Positions 34,637 to 43,288 are shown, counted from the stretch's first letter. The stretch is DNA of 64,000 nucleotides from Mariniflexile maritimum (GCF_009746565.1 NZ_WRPN01000009.1:104093-168092), one strand, 5' to 3'. A program made the numbers and translations. The notes: generated by a model not told the origin, from the letters alone.

Positions 34637-34713
34637 CAAAGAACGACACACTATGTAAACAAGGTGTTACCACGAGGTTAAACAATAGTAATAGAAGCGT
34701 TACCTAAATGTTA
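34637..34713 (-). promoter_or_regulatory. Promoter with two Pho-box-like repeats, TonB receptor gene
   Basis: -7 element GTTCTTTG at 34637-34644, then 8 bp, then ATGTAA (34653) and GTGTTA (34664). A second pair, GCGTTA (34697) and ATGTTA (34708), lies 44 bp farther, on the same 11-bp phase. Confidence 0.65.
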
Positions 34714-34763
34714 TGAAATGGCATACCCGCAAACATTCCTTAACATTGTTTTGTTGTTTTAGC

Positions 34764-34800
34764 AAAAAAAAATCAACAGATGTAATGTTGATTTTTTTTT
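34764..34800 (-). terminator. Terminator of the orphan regulatory-domain gene
   Basis: AAAAAAAAATCAACA (34764-34778) pairs with TGTTGATTTTTTTTT (34786-34800). A long T-run follows on the minus strand, 24 bp after the stop. Confidence 0.85.
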
Positions 34801-34824
34801 AAAAGCTGTATTGAAAAGAATCAT

Positions 34825-35211
34825 TTAATTTAAAACCGAAAGCAAATCATCATCCTTGTGTGCTGTGTTGGTAATTAAAGCGAGATCATTTAAAGAAATG
34901 CTGCTTGCAGCTAAAGACAAGGTTATTTCCACAGCATGTAAGCCATCCACTTGAACGTTTATTTCTTGGGTCTCATACCCTGTAAAGCTGCAAACCAATG
35001 TATAGCTACCGGCTTCAAGGTTTTCAATAACGAACAATCCGGTCATGTCTGTGCTAACTTCCGTAGGACTTCCCTTTATTGAAACATTGGCTAGTAACAA
35101 TGGGCTGTCATTTAATTCCTTATCTAATATTTTTCCAACTATTAAGCCTGTATTTTGTCCAAAAGAAACTGCGGAAAAAAGAAAAATGGCGGTATAAATT
35201 AAATGTTTCAT
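34825..35211 (-). CDS. Stand-alone CarboxypepD_reg-like domain protein, paralogue of the TonB receptor N-terminus
   Basis: A 128-residue exported protein: signal peptide MKHLIYTAIFLFSAVSFG-Q, then NTGLIVGKILDKELNDSPLLLANVSIKGS and IENLEAGSYTLVCSFTGYETQEINVQV. It aligns along its whole length with residues 1 to about 115 of the receptor encoded next to it (shared: QNTG, VGK, LANV.IKGS, LEAG, FxGYETQEI, LAASxxSLxxxxxxTNT). It stops where the plug domain would begin. I choose ATG 35211 because it starts the signal peptide; the frame extends eight codons upstream. It may be a partial duplication kept under its own Pho-box-like promoter. Confidence 0.8.
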   Translation of the reverse strand: MKHLIYTAIFLFSAVSFGQNTGLIVGKILDKELNDSPLLLANVSIKGSPTEVSTDMTGLFVIENLEAGSYTLVCSFTGYETQEINVQVDGLHAVEITLSLAASSISLNDLALITNTAHKDDDLLSVLN

Positions 35212-35232
35212 ACAGAAGTTATGATTGTAAGG

Positions 35233-35309
35233 CAAAATAACAGGTTTAATTTTAGATGCATGTTACCGAATCATTAAACAACGGCTATTAAAATGTTATC
35301 GTAATGTTA
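35233..35309 (-). promoter_or_regulatory. Promoter and Pho-box-like repeat of the orphan regulatory-domain gene
   Basis: ATGTTA at 35293-35298 and 35304-35309 (11 bp apart), plus ATGTTA at 35260, which is 33 bp (3 x 11) away. -7-like TTATTTTG is at 35233-35240; the gap to the 35260 half-site is 19 bp (8+11). Confidence 0.55.
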
Positions 35310-35371
35310 CCAAAATTTTCAATTTTAGTTTTACCGAATTTAAGTATCTTGCCAACGCTTAAATCAATACA

Positions 35372-36712
35372 ATGAACTGGGAACAACTTTTATCCTTAAA
35401 ACGCTTTGGCGACACCAATAAACGCATCCGAAAAGAACAGGACGAAACCCGCTTGGATTTTGAAAAGGATTACGACCGCGTTATCTTTTCTTCAGAATTT
35501 AGAAGCTTGCAAGATAAAACACAAGTTATTCCCTTGTCGCAAACCGATTTTGTGCACACCCGCCTAACCCACAGTTTGGAAGTGAGCGTTGTAGGGCGTT
35601 CGCTTGGGCGCTTGGTAGGAAAAAAACTGTTGGAAAAACATCCGCATTTACAAAACGTTCATGGGTATCAGGCCAACGATTTTGGAGCTATTGTAGCCGC
35701 AGCAGCTTTAGCGCACGATATTGGCAATCCGCCTTTTGGGCACTCCGGAGAAAAAGCCATGGGCGAATTTTTTAAAACAGGCACAGGCAGCCAGTACAAA
35801 AACCAATTAACCGAAAAAGAATACCAAGATCTGTGCGATTTTGAAGGAAACGCCAACGGTTTTAAAATACTAACCGAAAGCAGGGACGGACGCCATGGCG
35901 GTTTGCGATTAAGTTACGCAACCCTGGGCGCGTTTACCAAATACCCCAAAGAATCGTTGCCAAAAAAACCAACCAACCATATAGCCGATAAAAAATACGG
36001 TTTTTTTCAATCTGAAAAAGAGGCATTTATCGATATTGCCACCGATTTGGGCCTGCAAAAACGCAGCAATAACCACCTAAGTTTTGCCCGCCATCCCCTG
36101 GCATTTTTAGTAGAGGCCGCCGATGATATTTGCTACACCATCATCGATTTTGAAGATGGCATCAACCTAGGCCTGATACAAGAAGAATTTGCACTCGAAT
36201 ACCTATCAAAAATAATTAGGGAAACCATCAGGCCCGAAAATTATTATGCCCTTTCCACCAAAGAAGACCGCATTGGCTATTTGCGTGCCCTGGCCATTGG
36301 CACATTAATAAACGAAGCCGTTGCTATTTTCATGAACCACGAAGAAGCCATTTTAAACGGCACGTTCAACGGCGCCTTGTTAGATAAAAGCAAGTACGAA
36401 GCCCAAATTAAGGACATCATTAAAATTAGTGTCGAAAACATTTACCAATCCACCGAGGTCGTCGATAAGGAAATTGCCGGTTACGGCGTTATCAACACCT
36501 TGTTAAGCACCTACACCACCGCAGTTAACAATACGTTTAATGGCGTTGCATCCAACTACGACAAGCTTATTTTAAAAGGCCTGCCAAAAACCATCAAAGT
36601 CAACGATTCCAGTTTGTACAACAGGCTCTCAAGCGTATGCTACCACATCTCGTTGCTATCAGACAGTAAGGCCATTTTGGAGTATAAAAAAATTAAGGGA
36701 ATCAGTTTTTAA
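35372..36712 (+). CDS. dgt: Deoxyguanosinetriphosphate triphosphohydrolase-like (dNTPase, HD domain)
   Basis: A 446-residue enzyme that hydrolyses dNTPs to deoxynucleosides and triphosphate. The HD metal site is visible: THSLEVSVVGRSLG (His near 70), ALAHDIGNPPFGHSGEKAM (HD near 115), and a downstream Asp in EAADDICYTIIDFEDG. The N-terminal RSLQDKTQV motif is present. Start ATG 35372. In flavobacteria I know it near dxs; here a restriction-modification pair lies between them. Confidence 0.93.
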   Translation: MNWEQLLSLKRFGDTNKRIRKEQDETRLDFEKDYDRVIFSSEFRSLQDKTQVIPLSQTDFVHTRLTHSLEVSVVGRSLGRLVGKKLLEKHPHLQNVHGYQANDFGAIVAAAALAHDIGNPPFGHSGEKAMGEFFKTGTGSQYKNQLTEKEYQDLCDFEGNANGFKILTESRDGRHGGLRLSYATLGAFTKYPKESLPKKPTNHIADKKYGFFQSEKEAFIDIATDLGLQKRSNNHLSFARHPLAFLVEAADDICYTIIDFEDGINLGLIQEEFALEYLSKIIRETIRPENYYALSTKEDRIGYLRALAIGTLINEAVAIFMNHEEAILNGTFNGALLDKSKYEAQIKDIIKISVENIYQSTEVVDKEIAGYGVINTLLSTYTTAVNNTFNGVASNYDKLILKGLPKTIKVNDSSLYNRLSSVCYHISLLSDSKAILEYKKIKGISF

Positions 36713-36719
36713 GGGTTTT

Positions 36720-36802
36720 GGGCGTTACCCGAAGGGTCGCGCTTTACGTTACAAGTCCTCGTTCGTGCCTCACTCCGGGCTTTCAACTTCAATCGCTAAC
36801 GC
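36720..36802 (+). repeat. Structured element, copy B (next to the R-M system)
   Basis: Starts GGGCGTTACCC, with ACCC-GAA-GGGT hairpin, then GGGTCGCGCTTTACG, and ends CGCTAACGC. The same outline as copy A at 16601-16706 (opposite strand) but with shorter hairpins. It begins 8 bp after the dgt stop and marks the left edge of the R-M segment. Confidence 0.65.
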
Positions 36803-36950
36803 GGAAATTTGAACTTGAAATTAAAAAATCATCTAACTGTTTGCAGCTATCCGAAATTAAGGCAATTACTTTAGAACTTGATTTGAAAATCATGTTGATT
36901 GAAATTCCACTTTTTGAATAGGTGCTGTTATGCCCAGCGCTAATTTCGGT

Positions 36951-38723
36951 CTATTCAAACATTGCCATTTGTCCATTGTTTACAGGTTTCATTTCGTTAA
37001 TGAAACTGTCCCACAAGTCAAGTGTCAAATTGAATTGATACTTTTCGTTAAGAATTTCAAGTTCTGTTTGCAGGTCGGCTTTGTCAATCTGTTTTGCCAA
37101 TTCTAAAAGGTCAATTCTCATTAATACGTCTTTTGTAAAAGTTCTTTTAGCGTCTGGAAAGGTTACGGATTGTAAAAACTGAACTGTCGTGTTAGAGTTT
37201 AAAAGAATTAAAGCGTAAACGGCAAATTCTATTTTGTCAAAACCTATCAAATAACAAGTGTCGTCAAGCATTACAGGTTTATTGTCCTGAGGCAGAATAA
37301 GTGTAAAATGAAATGTCTTGTAAAGTCCTGATATGCCAACTTTGAAAGGTTTGAAGGAATAGTCGCCTATACCAAATATTGAAAACAAAGGTTTGTTATT
37401 ATAGATACTTGATTTTCTTGCATCGAAATTTGCTTGATGCTCTGTCAGGTATTGATATGTTTTAGGATATTCAGTTTTAATATACTTTGTTTCTTGTCCA
37501 ACTTTCTTTTGCGTAACAATCGTAAACTTTCGTGTTTGATTAATTACTGTGTTTTTAAGGTCAGAACTTTTGAGAATACCATAAACTAAACCGTCTTCCA
37601 ATTTCACTTCTTCGTTCAGTCCGTTTACATAATGCCCGTTTACTTTGTCTAACTCCATTACCGTAGAACAATCGTGTTTTAAGCCTTGTCGCCAAACAAA
37701 AGGACATTCACCGTCAATTTCTTTTGTGTGAATATAAGTGTCAATGTTTGAAACAAATTTGTCGTTCAACCAACCGAATTTGAGTTGAGATTTTTGATTG
37801 TTGTAAAAATCAAATTCTAAGCAATCAAATGTCGATTTTGAATTTAGTTTGCAATAAAACAAAGCTGCTTCTACTGAAACATTAAACTCCTTTTTGCTGT
37901 CAATACAATGTTTTTCAATAGCTGAAATCTTGTAACGATTTTTGTTTTGGTCAAAGACAATGTTTTTGATAACAGAATTTTTAACCAATAACAATAAATT
38001 ACCTTTCATATTTTGAAAGGTTTCAATCATGGTCAATGTAATAAATTCAGCAATGTCAAAATTACCTTTGCCTGTCATTGCATCTAACCCGCTATGGTTT
38101 TTGAAATTCGTTTTTTTAGGAAGATTGGTCGAGTTTAAACTACCTAATTTTGAATTAGTTACCCAAGGTGGATTACCAATTACTAAAATATCATGCGTAG
38201 AATGTTCCTTTGCAATAGTTTTAAAATCGAAATCAAAAACGTTGCAATGAACTATTGAAATTTCTGGTTTGTTTGAATTTGGATTAGAAAGAAAAAAATC
38301 AACAATGTTGAATTTGGTTTCCCAAACGTAAGGTTTGTAAATTTCAACACCAAAGACATTTTTAATGTTTTTAAAGTTGCGTAAAGAAGCAATAATAAAA
38401 TTCCCCTTTCCACAGGTTGGCTCAATTACAACTTTGGGAGAAATGTTTTTGGAAGCTAAGTGTAATGTTACTTTATTCGCTAAATCAGAATTAGTTTGAA
38501 AGTCGCCATATTCTGCTCTGTCTGGTTCTTGAACAATATTATGAGTAATTGAAAGAACTTCCTTAAGCGTTTCCAATTCTTTATCATTATCAAAAAAATG
38601 TATGATGCCGAAGGCATCATACATTTTTTGATTTGCCTTTTCAAAAGATGTAATCTTTTTCAGATTGCCATTTAAGAAATCTGAAACTTGATGAGTAATA
38701 TTTGCTTCAAATACTTTACTCAT
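36951..38723 (-). CDS. Type II N6-adenine DNA methyltransferase
   Basis: A 590-residue methylase. SAM-binding motif VVIEPTCGKGNF (about 98-109) and catalytic NPPW (184-187) are clear, followed by a long region with no recognised motif that probably contains the target-recognition domain. It should methylate adenine in the site cut by the nuclease encoded 45 bp upstream on the same strand. Inside the gene, about 95-131 nt after the start, is a perfect 17-bp hairpin with a UUCG-type loop and T-runs on both sides, resembling a terminator. Codons are more A/T-rich than in nearby housekeeping genes, in line with transfer. The recognition sequence is unknown. Confidence 0.9.
   Translation of the reverse strand: MSKVFEANITHQVSDFLNGNLKKITSFEKANQKMYDAFGIIHFFDNDKELETLKEVLSITHNIVQEPDRAEYGDFQTNSDLANKVTLHLASKNISPKVVIEPTCGKGNFIIASLRNFKNIKNVFGVEIYKPYVWETKFNIVDFFLSNPNSNKPEISIVHCNVFDFDFKTIAKEHSTHDILVIGNPPWVTNSKLGSLNSTNLPKKTNFKNHSGLDAMTGKGNFDIAEFITLTMIETFQNMKGNLLLLVKNSVIKNIVFDQNKNRYKISAIEKHCIDSKKEFNVSVEAALFYCKLNSKSTFDCLEFDFYNNQKSQLKFGWLNDKFVSNIDTYIHTKEIDGECPFVWRQGLKHDCSTVMELDKVNGHYVNGLNEEVKLEDGLVYGILKSSDLKNTVINQTRKFTIVTQKKVGQETKYIKTEYPKTYQYLTEHQANFDARKSSIYNNKPLFSIFGIGDYSFKPFKVGISGLYKTFHFTLILPQDNKPVMLDDTCYLIGFDKIEFAVYALILLNSNTTVQFLQSVTFPDAKRTFTKDVLMRIDLLELAKQIDKADLQTELEILNEKYQFNLTLDLWDSFINEMKPVNNGQMAMFE
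38593..38629. terminator. Terminator-like hairpin inside the methyltransferase coding region
   Basis: Perfect 17-bp arms (38593-38609, 38613-38629) around GAA. Read in the gene direction it has a GCC-TTC-GGC top, containing a C(UUCG)G tetraloop, and is followed by T6-7. It encodes KMYDAFGIIHFF near residue 33-45. Confidence 0.75.
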
Positions 38724-38768
38724 TGGTAAATTTATTTTTAAAGGTATTCGTGATTGCTTCGCAGTTCA

Positions 38769-39446
38769 TCATTGAGGTTTGTTATAGCTTACAATTTTGG
38801 TTATTCCCTTTACTTCATTTGTAAGAGTTACAATTCGTTGATATTGTAATCTCCATTGTAAAGCATTTGAAATAGTCAAGTAACCCTGTTCAGGTGGAGT
38901 TTTTAAGATTTGCTCCGCTAATTTCGATAATGTTATTTCGTCTGCTGGGATATTTTTGTCTTGCAAGTAAGCAATGATGTCGGCTTCATTAGCTTTATCC
39001 TTAACCATTTCTCTTAAACGGTAAGTTGTTGTATAATCAGCCGTTCTCTCTTTTGCAACAAATGAACAGCTAACAAAATTTAATGTTGCTGATTTGCTTT
39101 TGGGGTCGTCAGATTTGTCGTAAACGAAAACAAGTAAATTGTAACCAAGTCCAAAAACCTTTTGTTTTGCGTCTTTGAAAGGGCAAGATGATTGGGGCTG
39201 TTTTATCGAAGTGACTTTGATGTCAGTTAAAATGTCGTCAGAGGGCAGGTCAACACCACTTGCAGAGGAACCGATTGTAACTTCGTATTTGTCGTTTAAG
39301 TGCTTTTGAAATTTCTGTTCAATAAGTGTTCCAACGGCTTTGCCGTCAGTTACTCCAAACAGTTCTTTGTGCTGAAATTTAGATTGTTCAGCACAGAAGA
39401 TTTGAGCTTCTTTTATTAAGTTTTCTATCGTTAATTTTTGCTTCAT
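38769..39446 (-). CDS. Putative type II restriction endonuclease
   Basis: A 225-residue protein with no obvious named relative. A PD-(D/E)XK-like core can be seen: Glu43 in LIEQKF, Asp66 in SGVDLPSDD, and Asp75-Ile-Lys77 in ILTDIKVTS. The C-terminal half is helical. Its size, the motif and its position 45 bp upstream of an adenine methyltransferase on the same strand indicate the restriction partner. The recognition site is unknown. The pair lies between dgt and dxs. Confidence 0.75.
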   Translation of the reverse strand: MKQKLTIENLIKEAQIFCAEQSKFQHKELFGVTDGKAVGTLIEQKFQKHLNDKYEVTIGSSASGVDLPSDDILTDIKVTSIKQPQSSCPFKDAKQKVFGLGYNLLVFVYDKSDDPKSKSATLNFVSCSFVAKERTADYTTTYRLREMVKDKANEADIIAYLQDKNIPADEITLSKLAEQILKTPPEQGYLTISNALQWRLQYQRIVTLTNEVKGITKIVSYNKPQ

Positions 39447-39635
39447 TCTCGTTTTAAATAGATGTTGCTAAGTTAATGTTTTTAGAATTTAAGTCTATTC
39501 CGTTAGTCTATCAAGTTTTAAACAAAAGCTTGACATCAAGCTGAAATGTTTGGCGGTCGCAAGATCGTTATAGGATTTGTTCTTTAAGAATTTTGGTTTA
39601 ATCCATACAAATTCAAGTATTGAGATATTCTTCAA

Positions 39636-41387
39636 CTACAAAAACAACCCAAAAACCTCCCTCAAACCCGCAATATCCAATCCAATACTTTTTTGAAGTT
39701 CGGTAACACTGCCATGTTCAATAAAGGTGTCAGGTATTCCTATACTCTTAATCGTATTTTTATAGTTATTGGCAGCAGCAAACTCTAAAACAGCACTTCC
39801 AAAGCCTCCTTTAATGGCGTTATCCTCAACGGTAAAAATGGTTTGGTAATTTTTAAAAATGGTATGCAACAGGGTTTCATCAAGCGGTTTTGCAAATCGC
39901 ATATCGTAATGCGATACATTCAAATTTAATATAGCTTCCGAAACATTTTTGGCAATAGTTCCTATACTTAAAACAGCTATTTTTTCGCCTTTTTTAAGTT
40001 GAACGCCTTTACCTATTTCAATGCTTATAAAAGGTTGCTTCCATTGGGCAATAGCACCTGTGCCTCTTGGGTAGCGAATGGCAATAGGAAGCTGCAGCCC
40101 CAGTTGCGCGGTGTACATAATGTTGCGTAATTCAATCTCATCCCGTGGCGCAAAAATGATGAGGTTTGGGATGCATCGTAAATACGACATATCGAAAGCG
40201 CCATGATGCGTTGCGCCGTCTTCACCAACCAATCCCGCGCGATCCAAACAAAAAATAACGGGCAGTTTTTGTAGTGCCACATCGTGTATAATTTGGTCGT
40301 AAGCGCGCTGTAAAAACGTGGAATATATATTGCAAAACGGCACCAATCCCTGTGTAGCCATACCTGCTGCCAAAGTTACGGCGTGTTGTTCGGCAATACC
40401 CACATCGAAAGCACGATGGGGCATTGCTTCCATCATGTATTTTAAAGAACTGCCTGTTGGCATCGCAGGGGTTATGCCCACGATATTTTTGTTTTGTTTG
40501 GCAAGTTCTACAATGGTGTGTCCAAAAACGTCTTGGTATTTAGTGAATTCTGAAGGTGTTTTAGAAATGATATCACCTGTAGAAGCATCAAATTTTCCGG
40601 GGGCATGGTAAGTAACTTGGTTTTCCTCGGCCTGTTTCAACCCTTTGCCTTTGGTGGTAATGATGTGTAGAAACTTAGGCCCTTTTACAGATTTTAAGCG
40701 CTTTAATTCTGAAATAATTTTATCGATATCATGCCCATCAATAGGTCCGGAATAATCAAAATTCAAGGCTTTTATGATGTTGTTTTTTTTCTGGATACCT
40801 TGTTTAACATTGGTTAAATACTGTTTTAAGGCGCCAACGCTTGGGTCGATACCAATAGCGTTATCATTTAAAATAACCAACAGGTTGGCATGGGTAACAC
40901 CAGCGTGGTTAAGTCCTTCAAAGGCCATGCCTCCAGCAATACTGGCATCTCCAATTACCGCAATGTGCTGTTTGTTAAAATCGCCTTTTAATTGTGATGC
41001 GATCGCCATGCCCAAAGCAGCCGAAATTGAGGTAGAGGCATGCCCAACACCAAAAGCGTCGTAAACACTTTCGTCGCGTTTTGGGAAACCACTAATGCCC
41101 CCAAGTTGTCGGTTGGTATGGAACACATCTTTTCTGCCCGTTAAAATTTTATGAACGTACGCTTGGTGGCCCACATCCCAAATAAGCAAATCTTCGGGCG
41201 TATTAAATACATAATGTAAGGCAATGGTTAATTCAACCACGCCCAAACTGGCACCCAAATGGCCTTCTTTAGTGGCAACGATGTCGATTATAAATTCACG
41301 TAACTCTTGTGCAAGTTGTGGCAGGTCCTTTTGGTTTAAAAGACGAAGTTCTTTTGGCGAGTTAATATGTTTTAAAAAACGACCCAT
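39636..41387 (-). CDS. dxs: 1-deoxy-D-xylulose-5-phosphate synthase
   Basis: A 583-residue thiamine-diphosphate enzyme that condenses pyruvate and glyceraldehyde-3-phosphate to DXP. Motifs: HIGASLG-like GHLGASLGVVELTIALHYVF (about 41-60), TPP-binding GDASIAGGMAFEGLNHAG (about 144-161), and pyrimidine-domain VGIAEQHAVTLAAGMA (about 330). Slightly shorter than E. coli Dxs (620). The same window has mevalonate-pathway genes, so DXP here may serve vitamin B1 and B6 synthesis rather than isoprenoids. Confidence 0.93.
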   Translation of the reverse strand: MGRFLKHINSPKELRLLNQKDLPQLAQELREFIIDIVATKEGHLGASLGVVELTIALHYVFNTPEDLLIWDVGHQAYVHKILTGRKDVFHTNRQLGGISGFPKRDESVYDAFGVGHASTSISAALGMAIASQLKGDFNKQHIAVIGDASIAGGMAFEGLNHAGVTHANLLVILNDNAIGIDPSVGALKQYLTNVKQGIQKKNNIIKALNFDYSGPIDGHDIDKIISELKRLKSVKGPKFLHIITTKGKGLKQAEENQVTYHAPGKFDASTGDIISKTPSEFTKYQDVFGHTIVELAKQNKNIVGITPAMPTGSSLKYMMEAMPHRAFDVGIAEQHAVTLAAGMATQGLVPFCNIYSTFLQRAYDQIIHDVALQKLPVIFCLDRAGLVGEDGATHHGAFDMSYLRCIPNLIIFAPRDEIELRNIMYTAQLGLQLPIAIRYPRGTGAIAQWKQPFISIEIGKGVQLKKGEKIAVLSIGTIAKNVSEAILNLNVSHYDMRFAKPLDETLLHTIFKNYQTIFTVEDNAIKGGFGSAVLEFAAANNYKNTIKSIGIPDTFIEHGSVTELQKSIGLDIAGLREVFGLFL

Positions 41388-41394
41388 GAGCTTA

Positions 41395-41402
41395 CAAATG
41401 TA
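41395..41402 (-). promoter_or_regulatory. -7 element of dxs, very close to the start codon
   Basis: Minus strand TACATTTG, exact TAnnTTTG, only 7 bp before the ATG. If used, the dxs mRNA is nearly leaderless. Confidence 0.45.
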
Positions 41403-41444
41403 ATATTTGAAAACGATACGAGCGCCATTATCATTTTGAAATTG

Positions 41445-41452
41445 TATTTTTG
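41445..41452 (+). promoter_or_regulatory. -7 element of the nucleoside deaminase gene
   Basis: TATTTTTG, exact TAnnTTTG, 26 bp before ATG 41479 and divergent from the dxs promoter. Confidence 0.5.
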
Positions 41453-41478
41453 GATTTTATTAGTAAATATTTTTAAAT

Positions 41479-41928
41479 ATGATGCACCCTTTTGACGATG
41501 CCTATTTTATGAAAAAAGCGCTTCAGGAAGCAGAAATAGCTTTTGAAAAGGGCGAGATTCCCGTTGGGGCAGTTATAGTAATCGATAATAAGGTCATTGC
41601 CCGCGGGCATAATTTAACCGAAACCTTAACCGATGTTACGGCACATGCCGAAATGCAGGCCATAACGGCGGCTTCCAATTTTTTAGGGGGAAAGTATTTA
41701 AAAAATTGCACTTTGTACGTTACCCTGGAACCTTGCCAAATGTGTGCAGGGGCCTTGTATTGGAGCCAAATTTCAAACATTGTGTATGGGGCAACCGATT
41801 TAGAGCGGGGCTGTATGCATTTAAAAACAAAACTGCATCCTAAAACCCTTATTAAAGGCGGCATTATGGAAGCTGAAGCCTCCGAACTTCTAAAACGGTT
41901 TTTTATTGAAAAACGCCATTTAAACTAG
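41479..41928 (+). CDS. tadA: tRNA-specific adenosine deaminase / nucleoside deaminase
   Basis: A 149-residue zinc deaminase with HAEMQAI (His/Glu, about 56-62) and PCQMCAGAL (two Cys ligands, about 86-94). TadA converts A34 to inosine in tRNA-Arg(ACG). Family members acting on free guanine look similar, so tadA is likely rather than certain. The length is normal. Confidence 0.85.
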   Translation: MMHPFDDAYFMKKALQEAEIAFEKGEIPVGAVIVIDNKVIARGHNLTETLTDVTAHAEMQAITAASNFLGGKYLKNCTLYVTLEPCQMCAGALYWSQISNIVYGATDLERGCMHLKTKLHPKTLIKGGIMEAEASELLKRFFIEKRHLN

Positions 41929-42140
41929 TTTTTTAGTGAAGCCCATATATTTTAAAAACGGTTCTGTTAAAAATATATAAGCTACTTTTTCACCAAAAAA
42001 ATCTTCTGAATTATGATTTATTCATATAATCGGTCGTTTGACTAAAAAAAACGTATAAAAATTTCGTTATCATTCCGATTTTTTCAGTCAATTATTTTAC
42101 ATTTACAGCCGTATTAAATTAACTCAAAATTTTTTTAGAT

Positions 42141-43241
42141 ATGAAAATTGGTGTTCCTATTGAGATAAAAAACAACGAGAGCAGAGTGGGCATGACGCCT
42201 TCTGGTGTATTTGAATTAACAAAAAGAAATCATACGGTTTATGTGCAAAAAGATGCTGGTTTTGGTAGCGGTTTTTTTGATAAGGATTACGTTGGTGCTG
42301 GGGCCATCATTCTTGAAACCATAGAAGAAGTTTACAAGGCCGCCGAAATGATTGTTAAGGTAAAAGAACCCATAGAGAAAGAGTACGGTTTAATAAAACC
42401 GCATCACGTGGTGTTTACCTATTTTCATTTTGCATCAAGCGAACCGCTTACCCATGCCATGATTAAAAGTAAGGCAGTTTGTATTGCTTATGAAACAGTA
42501 GAGGATATTGACGGCTCTTTGCCTTTATTAATTCCTATGTCTGAAGTCGCTGGGCGCATGTCCATTCAACAGGGAGCAAAATATTTAGAGAAACCCATTA
42601 AGGGTCGCGGCGTTTTACTAGGTGGTGTGCCTGGTGTGCCACCGGGTAAGGTGTTGGTTTTAGGAGGTGGTGTTGTAGGCATGCAAGCCGCTAAAATGGC
42701 GGCAGGTTTGGGTGCTATTGTTACCATTATGGATATTAATATGAAACAATTGCGTTATTTAAGCGACATTATGCCCAATAATGTCAATACCGAGTTTTCA
42801 AATGAATACAATATCAGGAAGCATATTAAAGATTCCGATTTAATTATTGGCGGCGTGCTTTTAAAAGGGGCAAAAGCGCCAAAATTAATCACACGTGATA
42901 TGCTTAAAGATATGCGCCCGGGTACTGTAATTGTTGATGTAGCCGTTGATCAAGGGGGTTGTTTTGAAACCACCAAGCCTACAACCCATGAAAACCCTAC
43001 CTATATTATTGACGATGTGGTGCATTATAGCGTTGCCAACATGCCCGGGGCAGTGCCCTATACTTCAACCGTGGCGTTAACAAACGTTACATTGCCCTAT
43101 GTTATTAAATTGGCTAATGATGGCTGGAAAAAAGCGTGCAAACAAAATGCTGCATTGTCGAAAGGGCTTAATATTGTTAATGGAAAAATTGTTTATAGAG
43201 AAATTGCCGAAGCTTTTGATTTGGAATTTACCGCTTCCTGA
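42141..43241 (+). CDS. ald: Alanine dehydrogenase
   Basis: A 366-residue NAD-dependent enzyme interconverting alanine and pyruvate plus ammonia. The N-terminal KIGVPIEIKNNESRVGMTP and the YFHFASSEPLTHAM segment are typical of Ald. The nucleotide-binding GGGVVGMQAAKMAAGLGA (about 174-191) and VDVAVDQGGCFETTKPTTHENPTY follow. The substrate His lies in TYFHFA. It precedes a zinc protease gene with its own promoter. Start ATG 42141. Confidence 0.94.
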   Translation: MKIGVPIEIKNNESRVGMTPSGVFELTKRNHTVYVQKDAGFGSGFFDKDYVGAGAIILETIEEVYKAAEMIVKVKEPIEKEYGLIKPHHVVFTYFHFASSEPLTHAMIKSKAVCIAYETVEDIDGSLPLLIPMSEVAGRMSIQQGAKYLEKPIKGRGVLLGGVPGVPPGKVLVLGGGVVGMQAAKMAAGLGAIVTIMDINMKQLRYLSDIMPNNVNTEFSNEYNIRKHIKDSDLIIGGVLLKGAKAPKLITRDMLKDMRPGTVIVDVAVDQGGCFETTKPTTHENPTYIIDDVVHYSVANMPGAVPYTSTVALTNVTLPYVIKLANDGWKKACKQNAALSKGLNIVNGKIVYREIAEAFDLEFTAS

Positions 43242-43258
43242 TTTTTTAACTGACATAA

Positions 43259-43288
43259 TTGCATAATTCAAATTTGGCGTTATTTTTG
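43259..43288 (+). promoter_or_regulatory. Promoter of the YugP-like protease gene
   Basis: TTG at 43259-43261, 19-bp spacer, TATTTTTG at 43281-43288; a full -33/-7 match, 44 bp before the ATG. Confidence 0.65.

Noticed and set aside
36718..36921. 67-codon open frame downstream of dgt
   Set aside because: Its first 28 codons are the structured repeat element, and the rest has no recognised motif. The end (LQLSEIKAITLELDLKIMLIEIPLFE) could be a gene relic but is too short to support.
36920..36945. Possible integron attC-like site (TGTTATGCCCAGC)
   Set aside because: The core sequence does not match GTTRRRY with a paired RYYYAAC site, and no integrase or cassette structure is visible.
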